From NCBI GenBank assembly GCA_037043455.1, contig JAWPHD010000134.1, positions 1 through 64,000 of the forward strand: a stretch of DNA of 64,000 bases, in the 5' to 3' direction. The position numbers and the translations under genes are program-made. Source of the DNA: Cyrtodaria siliqua. Its lineage: Eukaryota; Mollusca; Bivalvia; Adapedonta; Hiatellidae. The notes under the pieces are model-generated. The model was not told the origin of the DNA. It did not search any database and saw nothing but the letters and a program-made list of their open reading frames with translations. This document shows, piece after piece, positions 1 through 12,462 of the stretch (position 1 is its first letter; the number at the start of each line of letters is the position of its first letter).

Positions 1-1561
1 TTTCAGTACTTTGATTCAGATTACCTGGCATGTAGACAAATGCCCATAAATTCAGTCATTCTTCTGTTTTCTGTTTTCTGTTTTCATCAAAATTTTAAAT
101 TTACCAAATGAGCTTCACCAGGGCTTTATATGACTTTAATTATCAGCCCATGCTTCACAGAGTCTATCACCTTACCAAGATGTCTATATCCTCCAAATTT
201 CGCTGCAGTGCTATATATAACAAATGGGTTTCACATCATCAGCATATAACAAAAAAAACAACAGTTTAAAAAACATGTACACTTGATTAAGGAGGCCCTC
301 CCAGAGGGGTCCATGTTCCATTAAAAATTATACAATGTTCCGTTGTTCACCAAACATATTTTGCTTTGTTCCCCAAAAATATTTTGTCCAATGTTCCCTG
401 TTCTCCAAAAATATTACCAATAACAGACAATGTTCCCTTGTTCCCCAAAAATAAATGGTCATCTGTTCCCTTGTTCCCAAAACCCCTAGGAGACCCTCAT
501 TAAGTGTATGAGGCTGGCAATATGTACCATCTGCAATATCACTATTGTGCAAAAAAATCGATATAGGCCTAGTGAAAAAAAAAATGGTGAAAGATTTTCA
601 CCTTTCCGTATTCCTATCGTATTTACAGTTACACATGCTTTTACGTTCATAATTAAGTTAAAATATTTTCCTGATATTTTATAATTCTGCCTTCACAGTG
701 TATACCATAACGCTTGTTTCAAATCTATTAAAAGCACAAAATAGTTTATTTTTATTGTTATTTAATATTTGTAAAACGCTTTGTAAAATAAACGTTATAC
801 ATGCATTATAAGTTGAAGAAAAATCTTTCCTTTAAAACGATGCAGTGCCCCCAATACTGTCAGAGTTACTTCCCTTAGTTTATATCGACCGAATCACTTT
901 TCAATTAACACGTTATATAAATCCGCGACCCGCTTTAATTGTTTATTTCTGCATATATATATTTCGGCGGTAATTAATTCATTGTTCAGAATTATTTTTA
1001 TTATTATTTGATAACTTAATAAATGGAAAGTATTTTATTTGTTTACAACAATTTGTTTACATTAATGTTTATAAGGACTATATAATGATACAAATTACCG
1101 AAAACCTCATTACCGCCAATATGGCAGTTTGTGTTTGGGCAATAGGGATTATCTGTCCGATATCGTATACATTTTTATGGAGTTGTTAGAAAGTATGTCA
1201 GTTGAACACATAAAGAGCTCATAAGTAAGTTTATTGCAATTTGGTCAGGTGCCATTCACCGCACTTGCATTTAATAATAAGGCTCATTGCACCAACAAAT
1301 TAAAACCTCGGAACGGGACAGTTTCAATTTTATAGATTTTTCTCAACCTAAGGCAATTATGAAGTAATTTTAGTTTGTTGATGTTTTTTTATCACAGTTG
1401 TTTTCATGTAGTTAAACAATGAAACAATTGTACAGGAATATTGAACTTGCAGCTGGCAATTAAGTGTTTTTGAGGTGACACTATTTTCGGCATCGTCTTT
1501 GTTACTGTGCGTTATCCCCCTTTGTGTACGTTAGATTCAACTTTTCACTTCAAGCTTGTAT
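1..1561. other. Non-coding, AT-rich, no gene seen
   Basis: No coding region is supported. Between about 335 and 480 there is a degenerate short repeat built on GTTCCC and CCAAAAATAT, and it makes a minus-strand reading frame with repetitive sequence that is not a credible protein. The rest is AT-rich unique-looking DNA. Confidence 0.5.
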
Positions 1562-1981
1562 AGAGCTACAGATAAGCATGGTATTTGCTTAAATAACTTA
1601 TTAAAAACGCCAAAATACCCAATTAAAATAAAAAGCATGGTTACCAATAAAGTAACTGAAGATAAAGTAACTGAAGTGTGTCAAATGATAAAACAACCAA
1701 TGCAAATTGAGCAATACATGCGGGTTGTTGAAGGGACACCCAGTCACCATGTGTAAAGCATATTCAGTAATTGTAAAAGAAGTTGATTTTATTAGATTTT
1801 ATTGGAATGCCAGTCCAAAACAATATCCCAAACTTTTATTTTTTGAATTTTACCCAATTGAAATACCCAATTCAATAAGTAAATACCAATGAGTAAATAC
1901 CAATGAGTAAAATGAGTAAATACCAATGAGTAAATACCAAATACCAATGAGTAAATACCCAAAAGTTTTATCTGTAGCTGT
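1562..1981. mobile_element. MITE with AGCTACAGATAA terminal inverted repeats
   Basis: AGCTACAGATAA at 1564-1575 is matched by its exact reverse complement at 1968-1979. The same termini bound a longer element at 17125-19078, and both share subterminal AATACCC(A)ATTAAAA-like sequence, so this looks like a short derivative of that family. The right half has a short tandem repeat of about 14 bp based on AAATACCAATGAGT (about 1880-1960). No coding capacity. Confidence 0.65.
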
Positions 1982-1997
1982 GCTTGTTTATACCCAC

Positions 1998-4232
1998 TAG
2001 CGGATACAGGGGGGGGGGGGAGTGGGCCCCCCATAAAAATTCTGGATCATACATGTATATCCATGTTACTGTAGATAAAATATCAAACAATTTTCGATGC
2101 ACGCCCACATTATAAAAAAAATTATCGCTCGCTCGACGCATAATGGCTAATGAGTCATTTAATTAACACATTGTTAAATCCTTTTATTTGAAAACGGACT
2201 TTTTTACCCTATCAATGCACTACCGCAACTGTTTAAAGACAGGGTTCTGGAAATACGGTTGCCCGACGCCCCGGGCAAGTGGATTTTGGGTGCGGGCAAG
2301 TGACCTTCGCAAATCTGGTTGCCCGACGGACATTTCCATTCCAGAACAAATCAAGTGGCAAACTAGCCATATCAGAAATTCATTTTGATAACAGTAAAAC
2401 TGGCCGCTGTTTTTCGCCGGTAGCAATTGTTAATAAGATCAAACAACTTTCAGTACAATCAACAATCTCGCCCCAGGCAGCTTAATTCGTGGCATTATTT
2501 CAATAAACAACTAATTAACCCACACGTGCATTTCACACCGTTTGAAAACAACACCGTATCACAATTTAGTCTGACACAACCGTCAGACGTGTGTCCATCG
2601 GCCAATGAAATCGCGTCAATTATGTCCGTGACCTTCCAAACATAAACATAGCTACTTTCAGAAATTGTTTCCAAATAATCTCTGAACGTCATTTGAACCT
2701 TCCACCAATCAAATCAGAAAACTCTTTCTTAATTTGCAAATTTAATGAGTCAAAATAATGATTGACAGACCCACGTGACGTTATGTTTTTGTTTAGATAA
2801 TTTCGCCGAAGATTTTTTCGTAACGAAAATACATTTCTTTTACTCGAAGCACTCGTTTATCAATGCGCTTTTATGAGGTATTTGGTGTATTTCATTGATA
2901 TAGTCTGTAATTAAACGTATATGGAAGTGCATACTACACAAATAAGTTGCATAACTTAGAGATATGCGCATGTCATGGGTTTTCGCGATTTCGGAACAAT
3001 CACGAAAACTTTTTCTCGAGTTCTGAACTTTCGCTGTTACTGCTATTACTTCTTAAACAATTCCTAGGGAAACCTAGTAAGGGAACCCCTATTCATGCCT
3101 CATGCTTTCATCTTATTCCCTTTAGTTAAAATATAAAGCCGTAGAAACGTTACCATGGTTGCAGAAATTGGGGGCAAAGTGACTATTTTTCATAACGTTT
3201 TTGTCTTGTTTCTTTGCTTGTCGCACATTTAAAGGAATACAATAGCTTCTTTTTTTCTGTCAACTGGTTAATTGTACACACTGTGACATATTAAAAGTTC
3301 CATACGGTAGCTGCCAAGAATATTTTTTGGATGGTCATCAAAAATGATGGGGTTGTGTGTGTGGTGATTGGTGGGGTTGTGTGTGGTGATTGGTGGGGTG
3401 GGAGGGCGGAATAAAATGAGTTTGTATACTGTCTATTCATTTTATGATTTAAGTAACACAAATATGTAATGGACACAAAAGAAAAAAATGCAACCATTTT
3501 ATTTTTTTATTTGAATACAATGTATTAATTCATAAAATACATTCTCCCTTCCTTTTCTAAGTATAATGGTTCAAATTATGCGGCGGTCCGTCCCGTTAAA
3601 CACAAATAATTGTACAGCGCCAATTTTTGGGGCAATTAAGTGTTCTTAAATGTGGGGCAAGTGACATTATGGGCAGGGCAAGTGACTTTTGAAAATCCAC
3701 TTGCCCAGGGCAAGTGGATTTTCAAAATATTTCCAGAACCCTGTATGAGGCTAGAAACGGACCCGAAAATTGACCAAAATCTTATGCCCCCATCAAACAA
3801 TTTCAATGCACGCCCTCAGTATAAAAAATTCTTCCTCGCTCGACGCATAGTGGCTAATGAGTGGTTTAATTAACACATTGTTAAATCCTTTTTATTTGAA
3901 AACAGACTTTTTTTACCCTATCAATGCACTACTGCAACCGTTTTATGGGGCTAGAAACGAACCCAAAAATTGACCAAAATCTTACGCCCCCCCCATCAAA
4001 CAATTTCGATGCACACCCTCAGTATGAAAAAAATTCTCGCTCGCTTCACTCGCTTGACGCATAATGGCTAATAAGTGATTTAATTAACACATTGTTAAGT
4101 CCTTTTATTTGAAAACGGACTTTTTTACCCTATCAATGCACTACCGCAACCATTTTATGGGGCTAGAAATGGACCCGAATATTGTCCAAAATCTTACGCC
4201 CCCCATAAGCTGAAATCCTGGCTCCGCCCCTG
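1998..4232. mobile_element. DNA transposon-like element with 9-bp target duplication
   Basis: TATACCCAC occurs immediately outside both ends (1989-1997 and 4233-4241), as expected for a target-site duplication. The left end contains GCGGATACAGGGG and the right end read in reverse contains GCGGAGCCAGG, a short imperfect inverted repeat. Inside are two to three tandem copies of a unit of roughly 190 bp (around 2050-2238, 3745-3960 and 3961-4200), recognisable by GCTCGACGCATA, AATTAACACATTGTTAA and CCTATCAATGCACTAC. A second element splits the first unit. No transposase frame is seen. A 9-bp duplication is typical of Mutator-like elements, but the family is not certain. Confidence 0.6.
2240..3743. 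mobile_element. Nested hAT-like element, CAGGGTTCTGGAAATA termini
   Basis: CAGGGTTCTGGAAATA at the left is exactly repeated in inverse at the right end. The subterminal parts carry further inverted copies of GGGCAAGTGGATTTT. The insertion interrupts the 190-bp unit of the surrounding element, which is intact in the neighbouring copies, so it is the younger of the two. CAGGG termini suggest the hAT superfamily; a clean target duplication is not visible. The interior has no transposase and includes a GT-rich simple repeat at about 3345-3412. Confidence 0.6.
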
Positions 4233-4398
4233 TATACCCACATACTTACTAACAACGTTTCTATTATGCCTGATGCCTACCAGAAACATCCATGTGTCTG
4301 GGAATTCTTATTATTATATAAATCTAAAATGGTTACAACAACTTGTTTGCTTCAAATAAGTATTACAAATGATATATATCCAATCACTTCAGGATCGA

Positions 4399-4719
4399 CG
4401 GATATCAAACCGCCTAGTCTTCCTTTACAAACTGGTCGAGGGGCTAGTACCAGCTGTTGCTCCAGAGGAATAAATTCAACCTGCGAGGAATCGAAGACAT
4501 ATTACATTAACAAAAAATACTGATTTTGTCACAGAAAACATATTATATAAACAATTAGTAAACAACGATAGAGGCTTGAAAATTAATATCTTCAAAACGG
4601 AGCAGTTAAGACATTCATTTTTCGTGAAAACGCCTGAACATTGGAACCACCTGGAAAATAAAGTGGTCCATGCAGAGACAGTTGAGGGTTTTAAATCAGC
4701 CCTCCCGAAGTGCTACTAA
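4399..4719 (+). pseudogene. LINE reverse-transcriptase C-terminal remnant
   Basis: Two pieces in different frames match the C-terminal region of non-LTR retrotransposon polymerases. The first reads RISNRLVFLYKLVEGLV from 4399, resembling the RR..RL..LYK..NGLV block. The second runs in frame from about 4537 to a TAA at 4717-4719 and contains SFFVKTPEHWN and VEGFKSAL, the block found just before the stop in Jockey/CR1/L2-like ORF2 proteins. Stops and a frameshift separate the pieces, and no upstream polymerase core remains, so this is a 5'-truncated dead copy. The exact clade cannot be told. Confidence 0.75.
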
Positions 4720-5505
4720 TTCACTAGCACTGCGCACTCCCACCCGGTGTTATAAGGCATAACAGGCCCTACACCGTATACAACAGGAACAGAAACTATA
4801 GAACTTTATAATATATTTCAGACATGATGACACCTCATATAAGTGTGCTTGGAGCTAGAGAAAAGATTGAACAACTCCTTAGAGTCATATTAGTCTGAAC
4901 ATTAGCATGGCAGGTAAGACAGTTCGAGAGTAGAGGTTGCGCCAAGCACAATATTCCACCAAAAAAGAGACACCAAGTATTATATTCCGCCAAAAAGAGT
5001 CGCCAAGCTAGGTATTTCCCCAAAAAGAGCACCTTTTCGTGCCCTTTTAAACAAGAATGTTCAAAGAGATTTGCTCAGTTATTCAAGTAGATTTCCCGCC
5101 ATCAACAGGAAATTTATATAACTTATATATTTTCATAATCCAAACTCTATAGGCACATCTGTGAACAACCTGAAAGGCGACACAAGCGACTTTTTTTGTT
5201 GCCTTTTTCCCCCGTCACCGCTTTTTTCCATCCCAAGGCAAAGTTTTAAGTTGCGTCAAAATGACCATTTCGCATTTTTTTCGCCCTCGAGCGTAGTGTA
5301 ACCAGTCATTTAATTGACCTGTTGTTTGTGTCTCAAAACAGGCGTAGACGTTGCTTGGAAGGGTTTATGCAGCTAATTGCTTTGATCGATCACTGAGGAA
5401 ACCTCGTGGGGAGCATACTTTCCTACAGCTATGATATCCCATTAGGCAATTTTTGCACACCACCATTTTTGTTTACAAATTAGACTGTACTGCAGTCTGG
5501 GATTA
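4720..5505. other. Non-coding; LINE 3' region then unassigned DNA
   Basis: The first 120 bases probably are the 3' untranslated part of the LINE remnant. The short repeated phrase CCAAAAAGAG (4960-5030) is a local degenerate repeat. Nothing else is recognised. Confidence 0.4.
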
Positions 5506-5779
5506 GGCCAAAAATAAAATTATGTTTGTTTCCCCTTCCCGACCCATGCAAAAAAGGGTTGGGTAGGTAGGTAGGTAAAATATTTTTTTTATTTCATTTC
5601 TTTTATTTGAGATCAAAACTGGAATACATTCTTTGGTCGGACACTCGTACCCACCCTATAAAAAAAAAAAAAAATAAAAAAAATAAATAAAAAAATAGTG
5701 TCGAAAAAATAATTCGGGTCGCGGCAATTTCGGTGGGTCGGTCGGGAAGGGGAAACAAACATAATTTTATTTTTGGCCC
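5506..5779. mobile_element. MITE with about 35-bp inverted termini and TA target
   Basis: GGCCAAAAATAAAATTATG and the bases that follow (5506-5543) are repeated in inverse at 5742-5779, including TTTGTTTCCCCTTCCCGAC. TA lies outside each end (5504-5505, 5780-5781), as in Tc1/mariner-like insertions. The middle is A-rich with GGTAGGTAGGTAGG. Related fragments appear near 14050-14215 and 57290-57350. Non-coding. Confidence 0.75.
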
Positions 5780-5781
5780 TA

Positions 5782-7110
5782 CAAATGCCTTACCCAATGA
5801 GATTGAACCAATCGTAGGTTCCGTTACAGCTAGACAAATGCGTGTTAAAAATATGGTTGACATTCGATTGAAAACCAGATCGAAACAACACTCTGAAGAT
5901 AATTGACCTGAGGTGATTAAATGATACCATCGAATAATAATCAGAGTTGCGTTTTCTTAATTGTTTGATAAAACGGACCTCTTGGCATTCCAAACAAATT
6001 AATGCATGAAAAAAAGTTAATAATTGATGACATTTCTACTGAATTTTAGGCAATATTTTTCCGTCCGGAAAAGTGCTTTGTCATAGTAGTTTGGATAAGT
6101 ACATCATTTATGATGGAGGAAAACATTTTTTATTAGATAAATGAATTAGTTAACATCAGCAAAACTGTATCTCGTTGTTTTTAGCTAATACAAATTCGGA
6201 AACAAAACACATTTGTTCTTATAGGCCATATGAGGAATAAGCCTTTTAGGAAGATGTGTAAGTTTGAGAATCCTATTCACACTCTCCATAGATCTCCATA
6301 CAAATTAATAGAAAGATGAATGAATAAAGATACATGCAATATATTTATATTAATTCTTTTCTCAGACTCAATCCTTAGTTCTATTATAAGTTACAGTATA
6401 TATGTGCAAAGAGTGCCTGTGAATAAAACTCATTTTGACTAATAAACACCTTTAATTTAAATAATCAAAAGGTAATAACCTATTGGATGTATATATCAAT
6501 TTATAATTAACAATAACCGATTTAAAAGATTGTGTCTCCCTCACTTCTCCCTATTTTCTGTCAGTTCTCTCTATTTTCTATGGAGGGAGAAGTCACTTCT
6601 CTCTAAAATCCAGGCCTAGATTGAACCCTGCAATATAAACAGCTTTAATCAGCCAGGCCAAACCCAAAACTGGATCATGGAATTAAGAGTTACCAACTCA
6701 TAATTCATTCAAGGCTACAAGAATAGGATAGTCCGACGCCCGGGGCTAGTCCAATCTGAATCCAGGCTAGTCTCTCTATCAAAATGGTTGCCCATCGGGC
6801 TAGTCTAAAAAAATCTAGGGACAATGAAACTTATCAAACTAAAATCCAACCAAAAATTGTGTTTTATTGCGTGTAATTTGAAGTCGTATGTTGAAAATGA
6901 TCTCCCTTCATTGAAGTTCATCAATTTGAAAGCGCGCATTTCATTGGTTGATTACATGATTTGAACCAATCGCCTTATTAGCTTTCACATTAATGCAAAT
7001 TTGTCACGGTGGACAGAAGAAGAATGATCACTCGAATATTAACAGTTTGAACGGTAATTTCGTTTTAATATTCTTATTTTTTGATGAATTGCTGTATAAT
7101 CCATTTTCTA
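5782..7110. other. Non-coding with dispersed repeat fragments
   Basis: No gene. 6532-6632 contains a CTTCTCCCT-rich imperfect palindrome also seen at 10418-10512. 6724-6830 resembles the GGGCAAGTGG termini of the 2240-3743 element with CTAGT in place of AAGTG. 6940-7110 is one copy of a dispersed repeat, found again at 9000-9160 and in reverse orientation at about 43560-43760. Confidence 0.5.
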
Positions 7111-8716
7111 TTTTTAGCTCAACTGATCAGAGATCAGCGGAGCTTATGCCGTGGTGCGGCGTCCGTCGTCCGTCCGTCTGTCCGTCTGTCCGTCTGTCCG
7201 TCTGTCCGTCTGTCTGTCCGTAAACTTTTATTTGTAGCGACTTCACAGCTGAAACTACTGGATGGATATTCATGAAACTTTACAGAAATGTTGCCCATAA
7301 AGTCTAGTTGATCCTAGCAAAAATTCATGTTGATGTGAAATCCAAGATGGCCGCCAAAGCTAAAAATAGAGTTTTAAAATACAAGTTTGTAGCGACTTCT
7401 TCTTGAAAACTATAAGTGATATTGATATGGGACTTTTTCTAAAATGATCAGCATGACATGATGTTGATCCTAGTCAAAAATCGTTTTGATTCAACGTTAA
7501 ACATGGCTGCCAGCGGCCATCTTTGTTTACATAGAGTTATATAGTAAAAACTTGTAGCGACTACTTCTCTGAAACTACTTGGCGGATTGTCATGAAACTT
7601 TACAGGAATGTTGCTCTTGATGTCTAATTGATCCTAGAAATATTTCAGGTCGGCCGGAAATTCAAGATGGCCGTCACAGCTAAAAATAGATTTTTAAAAA
7701 ATAAGTTTGTAGCGACTACTTCTTGAAAACTATAAGTGATATTGATATGGGACTTTTTCTAAAATGATCAGCATTACATGATGTTGATCCTAGTCAAAAA
7801 TCGTTTTGATTCAACGTTAAACATGGCTGCCAGCGGCCATTTTTGTTTACATAGAGTTATATAGTAAAAACTTGTAGCGACTACTCCTCTGAAACTACTT
7901 GGCGGATTGTCATGAAACTTTACAGGAATGTTGCTCTTGATGTCTTATTGATCCTATCAAAATTTCAGGTCGGCCGGAAATGCAAGATGGCCGTCACAGC
8001 TAAAAATAGATTTTTAAAAAATAAGTTTGTAGCGACTACTTCTTGAAAACTATAAGTGATATTGATATGGGACTTTTTCTAAAACGATCAGCATGACATG
8101 ATGTAGATCCTTGTGGAAAATTATTTTGATTCGACGTTAAACATGGCTGCCAGTGGCCATCTTTGGTTACATAGAGTTATATAGTAAAAACTTGTAGCGA
8201 CTACCTGAAACTACTTGACGGATGTTCATGAAACTTCACAGGAATGTTGCACTTGATGTCTAGTTGATCCTTGAAAAATTTCAGGTCGGCCGGAAATTCA
8301 AGATGGCCGCCACAGCTAAAAATAGATTTAAAATAAATAAGTTTGTAGCGACTACTTCTTCAAAACAATAAGAGATATTGATATGGGACTTTTTCTAAAA
8401 TGATCAGTATGACATGATGTTGGTCCTTGTCGAAAATCGTTTTGATTTGACCTTAAACATGGCTGCTTTGTTTACATAGAGTTATATAATGAAAACTTGT
8501 AGCGACTACTTCTTTGAAACTACCTGACGGATTTTCATGAAACTTCACAGGAATGTTGCTCTTAATGTCTTATTGATCTTAGCAAAATTTCAGGTCGGCC
8601 GGAAATTCAAGATGGCCGCCACGGTTAAAAATAGATTTTCAAAAAACAAGTCTGTAGCGACTACTTCCTGAAATCAAAATCAATCAGTAGAGCTTCAAGG
8701 TCATTGACCTCTTGTT
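7111..8716 (+). mobile_element. Non-autonomous Helentron-like element, family A, copy 1
   Basis: The 5' end is TTTTTAGCTCAACTGATCAG, followed by a palindromic AGCTC...GAGCT hairpin (7116-7144) and a CCGTC/TGTCC microsatellite (7165-7222). The body is about four tandem units of roughly 300 bp, each with GTAGCGACTACTTCT, CATGAAACTTCACAGGAATG and AAGATGGCCG. The 3' end has ATCAGTAGAGCT (inverse of the 5' AGCTCTACTGAT of the family), then the palindrome AGGTCATTGACCT and CTTGTT. Hairpin, microsatellite, core tandem repeats and a 3' palindrome are the layout known for Helentron-associated elements (HINE/DINE-1 type). No Rep/helicase coding. Confidence 0.75.
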
Positions 8717-10068
8717 AGTTCAAGTTTAGCAAGTCTGTATCATAAAAACGCTTAACAACGAACGCTTATTTACAAATGCAAGCTGCTAAATAACACCGGG
8801 AATGCGCACCTGTTTTAGATGGTTTAATTTGCGGGACCGGGAACAGTTTTTGATGTGATTTGAAAAAGAAAATAATATTGTTTTAGTTATATGATGCAAT
8901 GGATAAATGAAAATATAGGAAAATAGAACCTTCTTGTTTGATTCTAATCACATGATAAATAAAACAAAGTAAAAAAGCAAAATTACAATTTAGGTTTGAA
9001 CCAATTGCATTACAGCTTTCGTATTGTCATTGAATGGTCACAAATTTGTCACATTGAACTGAAGAAGAAAGATGGTATATTAACAGTAACGGTGATATTG
9101 TTTTCATAGTTATTTTTCGATGAATTGTTGTAGGATCTTTTTCTATTTTTAGCTTATTAATAACAAATCTGTGTCATAAGAACGCGTTACAATGAACACT
9201 TATTCACAAACGCAAGCTGCTAAATAACACCGCGAACGCGCACCTGTTATGATGGATAGTCAGGGGATACGCGATTAGGCGAAGTCGCTAAAAACTTCTC
9301 TTTAGTTTGGCCGACTTCGCTTTTTTATTCATGTGGGGCGAAATTTGAGTCACCGTCATTTTCGGCAAATTCTGGTCAATTTCGGCAATTTCAAATGTGA
9401 TTAACCTCACAATAAACAAAAGCCTCTAAAATACACAATCAGCGCTTGTATCACACGTACCTTATTTAATCCCATTACCATTAAATAACAACGCGACAGG
9501 GCAATAGCCTAATTATCGATCTTTATCGGCTTGCCTTAGGCGAGATGAGAATATCAAACGCCACGTTTGCTCGTTAGGCAATCATGTGATTAGATCATGT
9601 GGGGAATCATGTGCGCATTCTATTTAAGTAAACCAATCAAAGCTGTCATATTTTTTCGTTTGATGAATAATTAAAAATCGTACTACAAAACACTGCGCAA
9701 GGGCGGGGTTATGATTATGATTGACAACAAGATACCTTGAAAAATCTCCCACGATAAATAAATTTAAAAGACAGTGTATATAAATTATATGATTGACATC
9801 GGCACAGTTAATTGTAAAGAATCTTTAATAAGCAAAACTTTGATTGTGTGTTTTATTGAGGCTAATTATGAAATAAAGAAATGTGTTTGGTATAAAGAGA
9901 GTTTGTTTGTGATTGTTTTATTGACGAGAGAAATCAGCGGAAATGTATTGTATTCTACGATTAGACATAGATATCAATAACGTATGTTACTCAATGCGGG
10001 CATGAATGAAAACTAAGTTTGGGGTAATTATCGAATAATTAGTATTTTTCAATAAAAATGAAACGAAA
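8717..10068. other. Non-coding; copies of a dispersed repeat
   Basis: 8728-8910 and 9000-9245 are two copies of a dispersed repeat whose inverse copy is at about 43380-43700; markers are GCAAGCTGCTAAATAACACC and TTTGCGGGACC. The stretch 9250-9990 is unassigned. No coding sequence is supported. Confidence 0.5.
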
Positions 10069-10279
10069 GGGGGGGGGGGGGGGGGGGGGGGGGGGGATTT
10101 TTGGCACTGTTCGCTTTGAAGTTTGTAAGGCCATGGGAAAATAATAATAATAACTAAATGATAATAATAATACATGCTTGGGTGGGGGAGGGGGGGGGGG
10201 GGGGGTTCTAGACAGATAGGATTTTTGGCACTGTTCGCTTTGAAGTTTGTAAGGCCATGGGAAAATAATAATAATAATA
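10069..10279. repeat. Tandem duplication with poly-G tracts
   Basis: A run of 28 G (10069-10096) precedes a 59-bp segment beginning ATTTTTGGCACTGTTCGC and ending in AATAATAATAA. A second G-rich tract (10180-10205) and a near-identical copy of the segment (10221-10279) follow. The G-runs can form G-quadruplexes and are error-prone in assembly. Confidence 0.8.
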
Positions 10280-10573
10280 CATGCTTTATTAGTATTATGC
10301 ATTATTTTTAGTTATTATAACAGAAATAATACCAATACAAATAATTAATAAAATAACATGCAATTGGTTAAGAATTAGTTAACTTGATATTTAATCGTCC
10401 GTCTCATGTCGACCGACCTCAAGTCTCCCTGTTTTGAAAAACTTCTCCCTGTTTTGACTGGAGGGAGAAGTGACTTCTCCCTATTTTTGGAGTCTGGCTT
10501 GACCCCTGGATAGTATAATTTGCGGGACCTGGTACGGTTTTTGACCGTGATTTGCGACACGATCCTAAAATTA

Positions 10574-10604
10574 TATACATGTATATATATATATATATAT
10601 ATAA
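10574..10604. repeat. AT dinucleotide microsatellite
   Basis: Alternating TA/AT run with one CATG interruption. It lies in non-coding DNA (10280-10790) that also contains a second copy of the CTTCTCCCT palindrome (10418-10512) and a TTTGCGGGACC fragment. Confidence 0.85.
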
Positions 10605-11118
10605 AAGTTGGGTCGCTGCATTTTCAGTCAGTCGCTCATAGCACAATAAATCAACATATTTTATTGCGCTTTAACAAAAAACATGTCTTTTAACTATTGG
10701 TCAGACAAGAATGTCCTGTGGACTGAAAATGTTTTCGCATAGACTGGTATGTTTTATATTTTTGCATTAATTATTAGTATTATGCCCCTGTTTTTTGCTG
10801 TACCAGAGCTTATGCCTAGGTGCGGCGTCCGTCGTCCGTAAACTCCTCTGAAACTACAGAATGATGGTACCACACGGAGTACGACAATTCACTCTCATCG
10901 CAGCGATTTTATTCCACCGCGGACGTGCAGATTTTGTGGAATGTCACGCAACGCGGTGACGGTAAATTTTATCCATCGCGATTAAAATATGGGGATTCTC
11001 GGTCATCATCGTGGTGAATCCCAGTGAGAACTCGCCGGGGTTTCACGGCGATTTAACTGACGATGTTCAGTTTTCATTTTTAATTGCAAAATAATTGTTT
11101 TAAAACAAATGTGTGTTG

Positions 11119-12395
11119 TTTTTTAGCTCTACTGATCAGAGATCAGCAGAGCTTATGCCGTGGTGCGGCGTCTGTCTGTCTGTCTGTCTGTCCGTCTGTC
11201 TGTAAACTTTTATTTGTAGCAACAACTCCTCTGAAACTACTGGATGGATATTCATGAAACTTTACAGAAATGTTGCCCATAAAGTCTAGTTGATCCTAGC
11301 AAAAATTCATGTTGATGAGAAATCCAAGATGGCCGCCAAAGCTAAAAATAGAGTTTTGAAATACAAGTTTGTAGCGACTACTTCTTGAAAACTATAAGTG
11401 ATATTGATATGGGACTTTTTCTAAAATGATCAGCATGACATGATGTTGATCCTTATCAAAAATTGTTTTGATTCAACGTTAAACATGGCTGCCAGCGGCC
11501 ATCTTTGTTTACATAGAGTTATATAGTAAAAACTTGTAGCGACTACTCCTCTGAAAGTACTTGACGGATTGTCATGAAACTTTACAGGAATGTTGCTCTT
11601 GATGTCTAATTGATCCTAGCAAAATTTCAGATCTGCCAAAAATTCAAGATGGCCGTCACAGCTAAAAATAGATTTTTAAAAAATAAGTTTGTAGCGACTA
11701 CTTCTTGAAAACTATAAGTGATATTGATATGGGACTTTTTCTAAAATGATCAGCATGACATGATGTTGATCCTTGTGGAAAATTATTTTGATTCGACGTT
11801 AAACATGGCTGCCAGTGGCCATCTTTGGTTACATAGAGTTATATAGTAAAAACTTGTAGCGACTACTCCTCTGAAACTACTTCACGGATGTTCATGGAAC
11901 TTCACAGGAATGTTGCTCTTGATGTCTAGTTGATCCTAGAAAAATTTCAGGTCGGCCGGAAATTCAAGATGGCCGCCACAGCTAAAAATAGATTTAAAAT
12001 AAATAAGTTTGTAGCGACTACTTCTTCAAAACTATAAGAGATATTGATATGGGACTTTTTCTAAAATGATCAGTATGACATGATGTTGGTCCTTGTCGAA
12101 AATCGTTTTGATTTGAAGTTAAACATGGCTACTAGCGGCCATCTTTGTTTACATAGAGTTATATAATGAAAACTTGTAGCGACTACTCCTCTGAAACAAC
12201 TTGACGAATTTTCATGAAACTTCACAGGAATGTTGCTCTTAATGTCTAATTGATCCTAGCAAAATTGCAGGTCGGCCGGAAATTCAAGATGGCCGCCCCA
12301 AGGTTAAAAATAGATTTTCAAAAAACAAGTCTGTAGCGACTACTTCCTGAAATCAAAATCAATCAGTAGAGCTTCAAGGTCATTGACCTCTTGTT
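11119..12395 (+). mobile_element. Helentron-like element, family A, copy 2
   Basis: Complete copy: TTTTTTAGCTCTACTGATCAG at the 5' end (AGCTCT from 11125), CTGTC/CCGTC microsatellite (11168-11204), tandem body units, inverse ATCAGTAGAGCT at about 12361-12372, palindrome AGGTCATTGACCT and CTTGTT. High similarity to copies 1 and 3. Confidence 0.75.
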
Positions 12396-12462
12396 TTATG
12401 AACTTTTGATGTTTTATTTTGCAAAAAATCATTGTGAACAGCAGAAACGCAATATAAAACCA

